A DNA stretch of 60,277 bases from Scleroderma bovista (taxonomy: Eukaryota > Basidiomycota > Agaricomycetes > Boletales > Sclerodermataceae), in contig JAYMGJ010000492.1 in assembly GCA_037178675.1 (NCBI GenBank), forward strand, positions 1 to 60,277. Direction: 5' to 3'. A model generated the notes under the pieces. It made no database searches. It saw only the letters and a list, made by a program, of their open reading frames with translations, and had not been told where the DNA came from. Shown piece by piece: positions 1 through 11,094 of this stretch (positions within the stretch are counted from its first letter, which is position 1; each line of letters opens with the position of its first letter). A program made the position numbers and the translations under genes.

Positions 1-553
1 GCATGACAAATAATTGTAGAGATGCTATGGGCCGCCTGGCTTTACAATTCTGAGAGTATTGTAGCTCAACAATCGGCTGGTGGAAGGTGTATTGTAAATA
101 TGCTGCAGGCTGCCTGGATGTAACATACCACAGGTACTATAGTATTGGCCGGGCGAATCCACATCACTGATGTGTAGGTTAGGGACCGGCCGGGGTGTCC
201 ATGACTGCGATTCATTGCGGATGTGGTACTGGCCGCCCCATCCTCTTATTGGATCGGCTGCAGGTGTGAGTCATTGCAAATGGAGTACAACCTGTTCTAT
301 CCCAACACATAGGACTGGCTTTGCTGTGAAACAATGGTACCTGTAGATCAGCCAGGTTATGTAGTACAGCCCATCCCACATCAAGCAAGCTATGGGACCA
401 GTGCTGGGACCTTTTGTATGAATGGAGTGTGGGCCATACCTTTGCACAAATGTCATCAGGAATCCTACACACTAATCCCTCCAATGTCGCAACATAACAT
501 ACAATTAATGATCATAGTCCGTATACAGTATATTGGTAGTTGACAATGTACAA
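1..553. other. GGCC-rich stretch without a recognisable gene
   Basis: No open frame here resembles a protein I know. The stretch has irregularly spaced GGCCG/GGCTG motifs separated by AT-richer spacers, similar in texture to the stretch after the KDZ gene (about 14.8-15.4 kb). It may be a decayed transposon end, but I cannot define borders. Confidence 0.3.
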
Positions 554-638
554 CTACAAGTAAAGATGGCGATGTGCGTAAATAGTCCAGTGAAGTCGAA
601 CACAAACAAGGCTGGCGAGAGTATGATGGAAAGATGAC

Positions 639-3373
639 CTACAACGTGCTGCGGAGTTTCCTCGCAACCTTACAGACATGGTTGGAGGACCTGGTCTTCT
701 TTGACACAGCCATCTTCTTTCGCTTTGACGGTCCAGGCTGGCCCTCTGATTCCAGTTCATCGCGCTCGCTATTGTTGGAGGTGGATGGGACAGAAAACAG
801 TTCACACACCTTTCTTTTTTTCCCCTTTTTTTTCTCCTTCGCCATTTCGGCCTCCCCTTGCTTGGAGCCTTCATCCACCATCTTCGTAGCTTCCCGTTTT
901 TCCTCTTCGTCCTTTCGTTTCTTCTCCTGTTCCTCCTGCCTCTCTTGTTCTTCCTCCTGCCTCCATCACTGTTCCTCCTGTCTCTTTTCCTCCTCCTGCC
1001 TCTGTTCTTCCTCACGTCTTTGTCTCTCCTCATCCTGTCACGTTTGCTCCTCCTCTTGTCTCCTCTTTTCCACCTGGGCATGTCTCATTTCCTCCTCTTC
1101 CTTCCTCTTTCTTGCCTCCTCATCCACACTTTCTCCACCTACAGCTGGTTCGGCCAGTATCACCTGATCTAGCCATGAACAAATGCCATCCACATCCACA
1201 AACACTCTTTCCACCTGCCGGACTCCAAGCAATGACGAATATAAAAACTCGGGGGCTGCTCTTTGCTCCCCATCTTCGGGTTGCTCCAACTCCTGGGCAC
1301 TCCAGCAGTCGCAAATCAGAAGGCCCAGTCCCAAGACTATCATGGTGCCATAGTTGCGTGATTTCCACGGATAGCTTTTCAGCTCTGTAAGTGCCGCCTG
1401 GAAAGAATCTTCCAACTTGTGAATGTCCTTGGGCAGATATGTTTGCTGCCAGGACCAGCTGGCCCATCACAGAAGCGATGGTCGTGGCTCCTCAGATGGT
1501 TCCTGCGGTTGGTGTTAGTAAGGAACACAACAGACCAATGCCAATAATTCATACAAAAGGTGGAAGGAGATACATCTTTTCCAACATTGCAACATATCGG
1601 GGATCAGTTGAGAGACCGTGAAGGAATGTGCTGCGATCGTCTTTATGAGCGGCTGGGCTTGAAGGTTCAATGGCGGAAGGCTTCTTGACAAGCCTTGGCA
1701 GAGGTTGAGCCTTACTGCCGCTCGAAGACCCAACTGTACCTTTCGCAAGCGAGGACTTTTGAGCGGTGGATCCGCTCGGAGGACCGGCCTTGCGTTTCGT
1801 AGCAGTTGAACTACCGCCAGGACGCCTAGGACTACAACGAGTTCCGTTGTCATCACCATAGTCTGAGGAATCGTGATCAATCTCGACATATGCTCTCTTG
1901 TGTACTTGGCACTTGGGCTTTTCGTTGGACAGGGCTGGCATATCATTGGGTTTAGCACCAATGAAACACAGTACCACCTCATTATCCTTTTCTCTCTGTT
2001 CCCAGTGGCACCAGAGTTTGTTGATGTTCGATTTTGTGAGTTTGGAAGGGTCGCGGATAAGAAAGCCGTCAGGGTAGCAGGAGTCATTGATGTACTCTTC
2101 TGGATTCTTGGTTAGTAGCAACCAAGGCACCAAGGCCCTGGAAGATCTGGTGAATTTCGCTGGGAAATTGGTATCAATCAATCAGAGCGAGTGCACGTTA
2201 ATCAGGGAGACCTTACCATATGCCTTCTTGAATATCTCCCTCACCAAAAGCTGCTGCGATTTCAGCTTCAAGCCGAGTTGACTTGGAAGCCTCGGATTAC
2301 CTGATCGATTCACCAGGACTTCAGGAATTGTTTCATCGTCGTCCTCCTCGGACGACCCCCCGCTCTCATCAGATTCTGTTTAAGTTGTATGAGTAGAGAA
2401 GCATTTGCACCTAATATGATGTACCATGATGCAACAGATATTCTGCAATAAGATCAGCGCCTTCCATCGCCCATTTCTTGGCCTTGCTCAAATGGGTTGA
2501 GAACACCTTTGACTGAGATTTTGGGGGATCCATTTTGAAGCTACAGGCGATGAGTGCGAAGGTTATCTTGTAAGTAAATTGAAATCAACGTACATAGAGG
2601 TCGCCATGCCTGCATGTTTCTCGTAACCCACCAACATGACAGCGTGGACCCCCATCGTACGTCTAAGCACTCCCAAGAATTTGTTTGTCACTTTTTTGAG
2701 GTTCTTTTTGCGATAGCTAGAATATAGATGCATGAAAATGAAGACTGGATGAATAAAAAAATGCTCACACCACCTGTTGCTGCTTTGGTGCCCCCTCCTG
2801 ATTCCACTTGACAGCAACTTTCTCAGCTTCCCTCTTCTTCTCCTTCGACAGCCCATCAAACCATTCATGGGCAGTTTTGGTCCTCTTCCCGAAAGTGGAC
2901 TTAACCTTCTGGTCCCTGGAAGACTTCTTGAGAGCATCCAGTTTGTCCTTGAAAAGTCGACCAGCCGCTCTGAAGGCATCCCATTCTCTCTTGTATTCAC
3001 CAGCTTTCTGGGGTCGAGCAGCTGCCTCACACTCCTCGGCAGAAATCTTGGTGCGATTGTTCTTCATCTCCAAAGCTTCCATGGTGGCTTCTTCATCTTC
3101 ACGATCCGAATCAGAAAGATGTTTGATGAATTCCTTCCTGATCCCCTGGAAGCCAAGTAAGTAATAAACTAGCCAGTGGATTTAATATTTTTAGTTACTC
3201 ACTGCGCGAATGCTGTCTGGCAGCATAAGGTGATTGGCCTGGGGAGTTTTCAAGATTTGATCCCAACAATCGCGGAGGATCTGCGACCGAGCCTTGGCAT
3301 CGCCCCGTTGGGCGATATACTGAGCTCGATGATCCGCGAGGATCTTTGCAAACATGACGGTCCAGCAGGCCAT
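639..3373 (-). pseudogene. decayed multi-exon gene of a repeated Agaricomycete family (function unknown)
   Basis: The start is the ATG at 3371-3373, which opens a 57-codon first exon to 3203 (begins MACWTVMFAK). It is followed by a GTGAGT intron and an in-phase second exon from 3146 with a Lys/Glu-rich segment (KRTKTAHEWFDGLSKEKKRE). Further exons contain GVHAVMLVGYEKHAGMA (about 2.64 kb), an acidic patch (SDESGGSSEEDDDE, about 2.35 kb), a 200-residue exon at 1549-2181 (PWLLLTKNPEEYINDSCYP) and an exon with RNYGTMIVLGLGLLICDCW (about 1.35 kb). These lead into a Glu/Arg/Gln coiled-coil-like region and a basic tail ending at 639. I remember this order of blocks from multi-copy, probably transposon-linked hypothetical proteins of mushrooms, but cannot name a function. 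In-frame TGA codons at 1038-1040 and 966-968 fall where the surrounding repeat predicts Arg, fitting CGA to TGA decay. Confidence 0.55.
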
Positions 3374-3771
3374 TTGAGAAGAGTATGATCGAAAATCAAC
3401 GACAAGAGAGACAAACCCTGAATCAAATTTGAACCATCACGTGATAGCATCAAGTAGCTCCAATTTTGTGATTGGCTCACCTAGTATTTACAACTGTCGG
3501 CTAGTATTGAAGTTACATATGGTCAAATCCGTTAGGGAATCATAGAATCGACCTAGTTATCAAGCTCACTCGCACAACGTATACAGATAAAGCAACTAAA
3601 TCCAACCAAGTTTCAGCTATCGCACGACAGCATTGGACGGCTCTGAGACCAGCCAGTATCAAAGTTATGTACAGTCTAATTTGTTTGGGAACCATAAACT
3701 CGTCATTCGATAATCACACCTAGCACCATGTGTGTAGATTAAGTGAAAACTAAGTAACCAAGCTTGAGTAA
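3374..3771. other. intergenic spacer between two minus-strand genes
   Basis: About 400 bp with no supported gene. It separates the 3' end of the H3-tail gene (stop near 3772) from the start of the gene beginning at 3373. It should hold the promoter of the latter, but I see no clear TATA box on the minus strand. Confidence 0.4.
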
Positions 3772-4789
3772 CTAAGGAAGTTCGCACATGCTATCCCTCA
3801 TCCATCCACTTTGGACACCGTTCGATTTCAGCAAAGTAGCCCCCTTGGGACGTTCCACAGTCATTGTATGCGGCCAGGCCTGCCTGGCGTTGCCGTCATA
3901 CCCACATCTCGGATACACACACTCGTACATATACCCACCATCCCGGGTTTGCACAGATGCCCATTTCTGAACTGCTCCACACTGGGGACACTGCATTGGC
4001 AGCTCCACACCCCAAGGCTGGTAGTCGCAATGCGCCCAAACATATTTGATGACTTCCAAAACATTCACATCTCCCTGATCACCTAAAGAGAAATGCACAA
4101 TGCCAGTGTGCATTCCCAGGTGCGCAGACTCCTTCAGAACATGCTCCAGAGCATGGGTAAAGTCAAAGCCATGAATCATGACTGACTTGGTGACTCACAT
4201 CAATGCTTCCGCAATATTGACGGTTTGTAGATGGGGGGCATCAAATGCCAGAGCGTTAGATATGTGAAATCTGGAATAAATAGGGTAGGCTAGAAGTATA
4301 TCGGACGACCAAAAATACTTACTCAGTTAGGGTGCTGCGCATCCTATTAAAGCTCTCCTCGTTGTTCACAACAGAACCACAAGCAGCGATATACATCATA
4401 CTTCCGTGGACCACCGGCTGGAATGGTGTAAGGAGTTTGCAAAGGAACTGTACGTAAGTCAGCATCAACAAAGGAAAAATATATATGTTTAATCACTCAC
4501 ACTATCAACAGGAGCAGCAGTTACAATGCCTGATTCATCCAGACCGATGAATAAATCCCCGGTGTCCTTGTCACTATGGTCAGTGAGAATCAAGACAACA
4601 TGATCATACTCTGTTTTGAGTTCCTGCATCAACCTTTCGGCACGGAGAGTGTACTCTGCTGTCGCTTCCACTGTACCAAACTTGAATGGTATGTTGATGA
4701 CATCCAGACTGCCGTTGGGAAAGTAGTCCACCATGCTTTGATGGATTATTCCTGCATGGAACGGAGATACAATTGACGCCAAGTAGAAG

Positions 4790-6297
4790 TAGTGAAATGC
4801 ACGGGTATGGGTAACCCGTGTGGGTTATGGGTATGGGTGCCTACAGGTGTGGGTCACGGGTCACGTTCCAGAACCCACAGCACCTGTGGCTCAACCCGCG
4901 GTGACCCGTGTGACATGACTTCCAAAACAGGCAATGACACGTCAGTCCACAATGTACTCCTCTTGTATCTTCAAGCTTCTGCATCGACGCCTGGGTCCAA
5001 CGACCCCCACAAGTATGTTTATTTTATTTTATTTATTTCATTGACGATCTCTTCTTACAGGTCCTCTGCATGCACCCCCATGCACCTATGGCCGCACACC
5101 GCAATCGCCTGCATGTGTGTACATGCGTGTCTCAAATATGTATGTACCTTTTCTTTCATTTCTTTCATCTCATTTTCCATGACCCACCAGCAGCATCGAT
5201 GATGCGATCACCACCACAACCACCTGGACGACCCACCATCAACGCTGGTTGTACAACGACAGCAACGATGACAGTGTGTCCACGCAATCATGATGAAGAC
5301 GGTGACAACGAGACGCCCATGGCCAACGCCATCAAGACATGACACCAACAATGGCGACAGCAGGTCCATGCCAGGATGACGAAGACAACAAGGCGTACAG
5401 CACGGCCAAGCCACCACAATGTTGACAACAATGACGAGACACGGATGGCCAATGCCACCGCGACACGATGACAATGACAACGACATGACCGAGGAGACAC
5501 GCATGGCATGTGCCACCACGACACAACAACAACAACAACAACAACGGCGGCCACGGGTTTACGCCAGCACGATGAAGACGCTGATGACGCTGACAGTGGC
5601 CAATGCTACCACAACATCACAATGAAGACATTGACGACAGGATGCGGATGGCCAATGCCACCACGTCACAATGACAATGACAACGTCGAGACACGGATGG
5701 CCAATGCCACCACAACACGACAACGACGACAGTGGGTCCACGCCGACGGTGACAACAGCACGTTAACGCGTCCACGCCAGCACAACAAAGGCGATGGTGA
5801 TGGCGACAGCGCATCCACATCAGCACGACGAAGATGAAGGCAATGAAACATGCCTACCCGACACAGCGATGACGACGATGACAGCATCGTGTCCATGCCA
5901 GTACCATGAAGACGACGATGACGCGACATGCCTGGCAAATGCCAACGTGACATGTCGACGTCGACGACATGGCCACCGGGAGCATGACCAGCAATACGGC
6001 AGCACGAGAATGGCGCCAACGATGACGACAACGATGAGTGACGCACGACATGAGGCCGACGAGGGACGCCAATGACAACGCATGACACAACAACAACAAT
6101 GCAGTCACAAAATTTTTATTTCTAATATAGTAAATTACAACACAACCCGTGAATATACCCGTTGCGGGTACATACCCGCATACCTGTTGATGACACCCAT
6201 GGTGATATACACCCATACACCCGCGGGTACGGGTAAGTGCAGGTACGGGTGTGGGTCAGCCTCCCGACACCCACGGGTTGACCTGTGCAGTTCCCTA
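4790..6297. mobile_element. non-autonomous hAT-type element, 1508 bp, inserted in the H3-tail gene
   Basis: The ends are imperfect inverted repeats: TAGTGAAATGCACGGGTA on the left, and the reverse complement of the right end reads TAGGGAACTGCACAGGT. An 8-bp target duplication AGTAGAAG flanks it at 4782-4789 and 6298-6305, the size expected for hAT elements. Subterminal zones carry many copies of GGGTATGGGT/GTGGGTCA. No transposase is present. A shorter relative with the same ends lies at 36561-37089. Confidence 0.88.
5190..6090. repeat. GAC/ATG-rich degenerate minisatellite inside the hAT-type element
   Basis: The core of the 1.5-kb element is a run of diverged units built on GACACGGATGGCCAATGCC, CACGACACGATGACAATGAC and similar. 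Because the unit is largely trinucleotide-based, open frames appear on both strands (Thr/Asn-rich on plus, Val/Ser/His-rich on minus); these look like by-products, not genes. Confidence 0.75.
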
Positions 6298-6919
6298 AGT
6301 AGAAGTGGATGAAGAGCATCCGGGGAGCGAGAATGCGTCTGCAGGTCACTAATTCGAACCTTCCCGATTCCTGTAGAAAGTCTGGCAGGATCTGATGTCT
6401 GCTCCTCGTAAATCCCTGCAGAGTTTGATACTGGTCAATGTCCTCGAAGGTTGGGGGAAAACTCATACTCACAATATAGTCTGTATTGCTTGGCATGTTG
6501 ACCGACCAGCAAATGACACAATATGCACCGGAAGTGGACAGAATCTTTGTTTACCACCTGCCGGTGTATTTCTGGGACCCGTATACATCTTGTACACATA
6601 GCACGAGGGCAGTTGTTGCACTTGTAGAGGAATCTGCCATCCTGGCATAGGAAACAAAACTAATATATGTCAGACGCGTGTCAAATGTAGCATAATCTAT
6701 TACCATTGGTCCTGAAAGTTGTAGGGTTGTAGCGGGAGCCTGTTTCATTGGAGGGATAACAATGGTTGGGGCTTTGCCACAGGCCATGTTCTTAATTGAC
6801 TCCTTGATTTGCTGAGCCTTTGCTTGCTGCGCACATATTTGGCAGCGAGGCGATGTGATCTCAGCACGTGGGGCCTTGCCACCTGAGCTCTTCTTGGCTG
6901 TTTGCTTCGTGCGAGCCAT

Positions 6920-7600
6920 GGGGAGGAGATAACAAGTAAGTGCAACAGGACTGCGGGTCACAAAAGTAGAACAGACCCGAAATCGATCACATGAAAACCA
7001 AACAGGTGCAAATTTGACCTTGTTGATTTTCCCAAGCTCCCCAATGACCAATCACATAAACATTACCAAATATTCCACATTTATAAGGGTTCCTTTTCCA
7101 CGCTCCAACTTTTCTTTTAACTGCCATCTTCTCGACTTCTCTCGCCCACCTCAACCTTTTGCATTCAGCCGCCAGTCTCATCATTTATCGATATGTTCGA
7201 CCATTTTCAGAACAGTTCATACAACTAATCTACTCACAGCTCAATGACAATGCGCACTCATTTCAACAATGGATCATTTAGCTAGCGAATGGACGATTCA
7301 CGCCAGCTCCTGCTGTTTCTTTTTTATTAGACAGCACTGCAGGCTGTCTAATGAAAAAGATCACAGGTGGTACGAAGGTCAGCTTTATCCCACGCGTATT
7401 TGTGCTGATGTTTCATGTAGGGCTTATGGGCTATATCTCCCGAACATGCCCTATCAGCCACCTCCTTAAGATACAACCAGTTGGATTTGCCATCGGTGGA
7501 CATTTCTGATCTTACAGTCGTACATATGCACTAACTTTACCTTGAGCTGATGTTTTCAACTCCAGATATTTTTTGTTTTGGGGCTTCACACGAGTGACAG
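6920..7600. other. upstream region of the H3-tail gene; no other gene seen
   Basis: This contains the presumed promoter of the minus-strand H3-tail gene and about 550 bp of unassigned DNA. An imperfect palindrome (AGACAGCACTGCAGGCTGTCT) occurs near 7330. No coding sequence can be supported. Confidence 0.3.
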
Positions 7601-8060
7601 TGATCTGTGAGTGCGTTTGCACTTCCATCACTGTCCACGTTTGGTTCAGGGGGCTTCATGTTCGCGGCAGCGATCTGTGGGTGTGTTTGCACTCCTGTCG
7701 CTGTCTGCGATTGGTTCAGGGGGATTCACATTAGCGGTAGCGATCTGTGGGTGCGTTTGCACTCCTGTCACTGTCCACGATTGGTTCAGGGGGACTTCAT
7801 GTTAGTGGTAGTGATCTGTGGGTGCGTTTGCACTCCTGTCACTGTCTGCAATTGGTTCAGGGGGATTCACATTAGCGGTAGCGATCTGTGGGTGCGTTTG
7901 CACTCCTGTCGCCGTCTGCGGTTGGTTCTGGGGGATTCACGTTAGCGGTTGCAACCTGTGAGTGCACTTGCACTCCCGTCGCTGTCCATGTTTGGTTCTG
8001 GGGGCTTCTTATTAGCAGCAGTGATCTGCGAGTGCACTCGCATTCCTCGCCATCCTGCTT
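7601..8060. repeat. 70-bp tandem repeat, about 6.5 copies
   Basis: The unit starts GCGATCTGTGGGTGCGTTTG and recurs at about 7601, 7671, 7741, 7812, 7882, 7952 and 8022, that is every 70 (once 71) bp. Each unit includes GATTGGTTCAGGGGGATTCAC. Units differ by about 5-20 percent, mostly by transitions. Because 70 is not a multiple of three, the open frames crossing it change frame each unit and are unlikely to be coding. Confidence 0.9.
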
Positions 8061-9519
8061 TTGCAGGTAAGGAACCTTTTCTTTCTTTATTTACAAATAC
8101 TGATGATTGTCTGTCAGCGTATCCCAAGGACAGCGGGTAAGGTGCTCTCTTTTTGTTTGCAAATACTAATCACACTCTGTCTCTACATCCTTCAGGTCAC
8201 TAACCATTTGCCCCCATCTCTACCTTACAAGTATTTCCCGCGCATACCCAGAGTAAGTAAATCACCCATATGAAACTTTGCATTTGACTCACCAATCCCT
8301 CAGCATTCACACTGCTGCACGGACCCTTTGCCTAGGAGTTCCTGGCCTAGTATCAAGGTTAGAGTTTGTTCTATGCTAATATATGTCTGCTGATTGATAT
8401 ACCACCATGTACATTTGCCAATTAGCGTATTTGGCTGCTTTCGATACTAGTAGATTTCTCCTTGGGAGCCAGTTTGCCAAGTGGAGGGCCCCCTCTTGAC
8501 AACCTGACTCCCACTTTATTTTGGTAGAGCATTGTGTTTAGACTACCTATTTAGTGGTACTTCACTTGCAAATTTGAGCTCTAGATTTGGATGTCAAAAT
8601 ATCAATTTGTCAGGCCATTCCAGGTCACATGATCGTGTGATTTGACTAAGAGCTTGCGCTGACATTTGCAACACAAGTTAGAAGATAGGGGAGAGTCCCA
8701 GCGAGCAACAGTACCCAATGAGGGTTGTCAGGGTCTGTTGCCTGGATTATCGGAGAGGTAGCGATACCTTTTGCAGCCTGCGCTATCACCAATATTTGAT
8801 GGCTGTATCACTTGCTCTGAGTTCCCTAAGTACGAACAAATATCAACTAATCTCCTCGCCTCAACACCAACAATGGCTCAAAAAGAAACAACCCTCCACG
8901 CCCAAAGTACGTCCTATTCAACAACACCTCATTTATAGGACTTTACACTGAGATACGTCTGTCACCATTGAACCCACCAGTCTATCGCAAATCACCGAAG
9001 CACCCCAATGTGGATACCCAACAAGATACCAAGATACCCCAACAAGATACCTTACGTAGTTGTCCTGCAAATATTTGCTATAGTTAGCCCAATACATTAC
9101 ATTCCTACGGCCCCAGGGAAACACATCTTAGCGCAAGTGTTTGCTTGTAGCAGTATATATATATATATCTCCAATAGCCAATACTTTCTCTGCGAAGTCC
9201 CCCACTAGCATCGCGAATAGTGTCGTCGTACAATGGTTTTAGGATGTAGTCTACATTGCTATTGCACTGCGCAGTCATATCTGCGTATGTAATGCCATAG
9301 CGGCTTGTGCGGGCTTCAAGCTTTGTGCCTGATTGACCGCATAACCAAATCAGAGTTAGAGTTTGATGCTTTCTCACCAGAAGCAAATCCAAATCCAAAT
9401 TGGGTTTAGACTTTGATGTGAATAAAGGCTTACTGCATTTAGGATGGTTTGGTTTTGAGGCTGTTCTCACGAGATGGAAATGCAACCTGGTTGCCAAAGA
9501 AAAATTTCTTCATTCCACC
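8061..9519. other. gene-poor stretch upstream of the TET/JBP-like gene
   Basis: No protein family is recognisable. GT-AG-like spacing with short exon-like blocks occurs at 8061-8340. A (TA)n microsatellite lies at about 9153-9166. A 60-codon minus-strand frame at about 9180-9360 (RYGITYADMTAQCNSNVDY) looks coherent, but I could not place it in a gene. Confidence 0.3.
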
Positions 9520-10880
9520 ATGTCCTCTGAAGAGGAAATCTGCAGCTCTATCTTTTCTTACCTCACTAAAATCCTGGATGATGCAGTAAAGGACACCTGC
9601 CTGGTTCAAGGGACCCATATATCCATCCCAAAATTACAGAAACCCAGGTACGTCTTCAGGCAGCATTTTCGGCCTTGCTGACATCACTAGAATGAGGGCC
9701 CAAAACAACTTGTCAAGTCTATATGACATCCTAAATTTGGGAAAGTGGTCAGAGACTCTTCTGGAGCAACAGTTGGGCCTCAGTGCTGCAACAATTGCGG
9801 CCGCCTTTCTTAACCCTTGTGAGGAATTTCCTGTTTCCATGGAAAAAAAAAATTATTAGAGGTCTAGTGGTGGTGAACTGGGACTCCGACAGATTTGCAC
9901 AGATTGTCAAGGGCGGAGCTTCAAAGTCTACTTGCCATCCTCAACTGGAAAAATTTTTTGAGAGGGTCAAGCTTGGCGTCATCAATAAACCAGCTACCGT
10001 AGTGGACAAACATGGGAAGATTCTACTATGGTATCTCCCCAACATACTTCAGGATGACTTTGTGGTGAGTTGCACCTAATTTACTAACATTGAATATCTT
10101 GATTGCAGACTGTCTGCAGGCGAAACTCAACAACACCGTGAAAGACTTGAAGTCAAATTTAGTCAACAAATCTGCAGATTCATTCAAAACTCGCTCTTGG
10201 TGATTCCGTAACTTCCTTCCTAATCAGAAGAATTTCGGTTCAGGCATGCTATCTATAGCCCCCGGGACATTTATGGTGGGGCATAAAGTAAGTTTGATGA
10301 ATCAATATTGATTTCCATTGAGAAAATGTTAACTTGCGGCATTAGCATCTGGTGGATCTGATTTTGCCAACCATTTCACTCAAGTCGCAAAAGGTTTGAT
10401 GATGGTTGCAGAAGGTAGAACTCTTTGAGCAGTTCACAAATGCTATCTTGGGCATTGTCTATCCGGATCTCCTCCAGGCTGGCTTGGATGCAAATGCGAT
10501 CCTTAATGACAATTTGTCTGACAAGCCTTACAATTGGACTTTGGCTTATTCCGGTATGGATCTTATTGTCAACCAGATCACACCTCCCCACAGGGATGCT
10601 GGTGGCGCCCTTTCCTTTTATGATCTCCTGATTAGTTTAGGCGAGGGGCATCAAGCCAATTTCCAAGTGACAGACCTGGGCGCATGTTTTACATACCAAC
10701 CAGGAACACTAATTTTCCTGACTGGGAAAGTATTGGAACATGCAGTGCCAGCATGGGGAGGGGGGGAGAGGGCCATAATTGCTCACTACATGAAGGACCT
10801 TCTGCATGACAGGATGGATGTGCCATGTCCCTTATTGCCTTCTCAGATGGGCTGGTGGGCAAAATTCAGTTCTGGGAAGT
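9520..10880 (+). pseudogene. TET/JBP-like 2-oxoglutarate/Fe(II) dioxygenase, decayed
   Basis: Enzymes of this family oxidise 5-methylcytosine or thymine bases in DNA. The C-terminal exon (10406-10882) holds the double-stranded beta-helix: the H-x-D iron ligands in PPHRDAGG, the distal His in GKVLEHAVP, and the 2-oxoglutarate-binding Arg in GGGERAIIAHYMKD, about 50 and 60 residues after HxD. YQPGTLIFLTGK is the typical strand before the distal His. Upstream exons start with MSSEEEICSS (9520-9647) and continue at 9691-10064 and 10109-10287 with GT-AG introns. Damage: an A10 homopolymer near 9841-9850 shifts frame between FPVSM and IIRGLVVVNW; TGA at 10201-10203 probably replaces CGA; the junction near 10390-10410 is unclear. 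It ends about 210 bp before the KDZ gene on the same strand, the pairing known for fungal TET/JBP genes and KDZ transposons. Confidence 0.82.
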
Positions 10881-11094
10881 AAGTTCAGTTGTTACTTAAT
10901 GGTGGGTAGTGATAGACGTTACTTATTGATCCGTGTGATTGTGTAAAGGTGATGACAGCTACTTATTTCAGTTAGGCCAGATAGGGTAGTGATAGCTGTT
11001 ACTTTTTGCTGTGTTGGAATTTTACTTGGTATGATGACGGGATCTAGGGCAAAGAAACTTAGTTCACTGCAGCAGATTGTCAATCCAGACAATC

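Larger units (their letters stand above)
3772..6919 (-). pseudogene. protein with a histone H3 N-terminal tail mimic, Cys-rich fingers and a large unknown domain
   Basis: The ATG is at 6917-6919. Exon 1 (6704-6919, 72 codons) begins ARTKQTAKKSSGGKAPR right after Met. Canonical H3 is ARTKQTARKSTGGKAPR, so K4, K9, S10, K14 and R17 positions are kept and only R8K and T11S differ; similarity then stops and a CQIC pair follows. After a 44-nt intron, exon 2 (6473-6659) has a Cys cluster (CFLCQDGRFLYKCNNC, CTRC, CILCH) like a PHD-type or related zinc finger. Exon 3 starts near 6381 (acceptor uncertain), is cut by a hAT-type element at 4790-6297, and resumes to 4501; removing the insert and one target duplication keeps the frame open. 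Later exons (4448-about 4325; about 4270-3772) encode CPQC...CVYPRCGYDG, a second zinc ribbon. An in-frame TGA lies near 4193-4195. Similar architectures exist, from memory, in other Agaricomycetes. Function unknown; the tail suggests it is read by chromatin enzymes. Confidence 0.75.

Noticed and set aside
634..1167. Ser/Leu-rich plus-strand proteins
   Set aside because: They are the antisense of a Glu/Arg/Gln-rich coiled-coil exon on the minus strand.
5190..6090. Thr/Asn-rich or Val/Ser/His-rich proteins from long frames on both strands
   Set aside because: Frames arise from a trinucleotide-biased satellite, overlap each other on both strands and lack introns or conserved motifs.
6704..6919. 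A histone H3 gene
   Set aside because: Only the first 17 residues match H3; the rest of the tail and the histone fold are absent and Cys-rich fingers follow.
7601..8060. CRISPR-like array
   Set aside because: Units are contiguous 70-bp repeats without unique spacers, in a eukaryotic genome.
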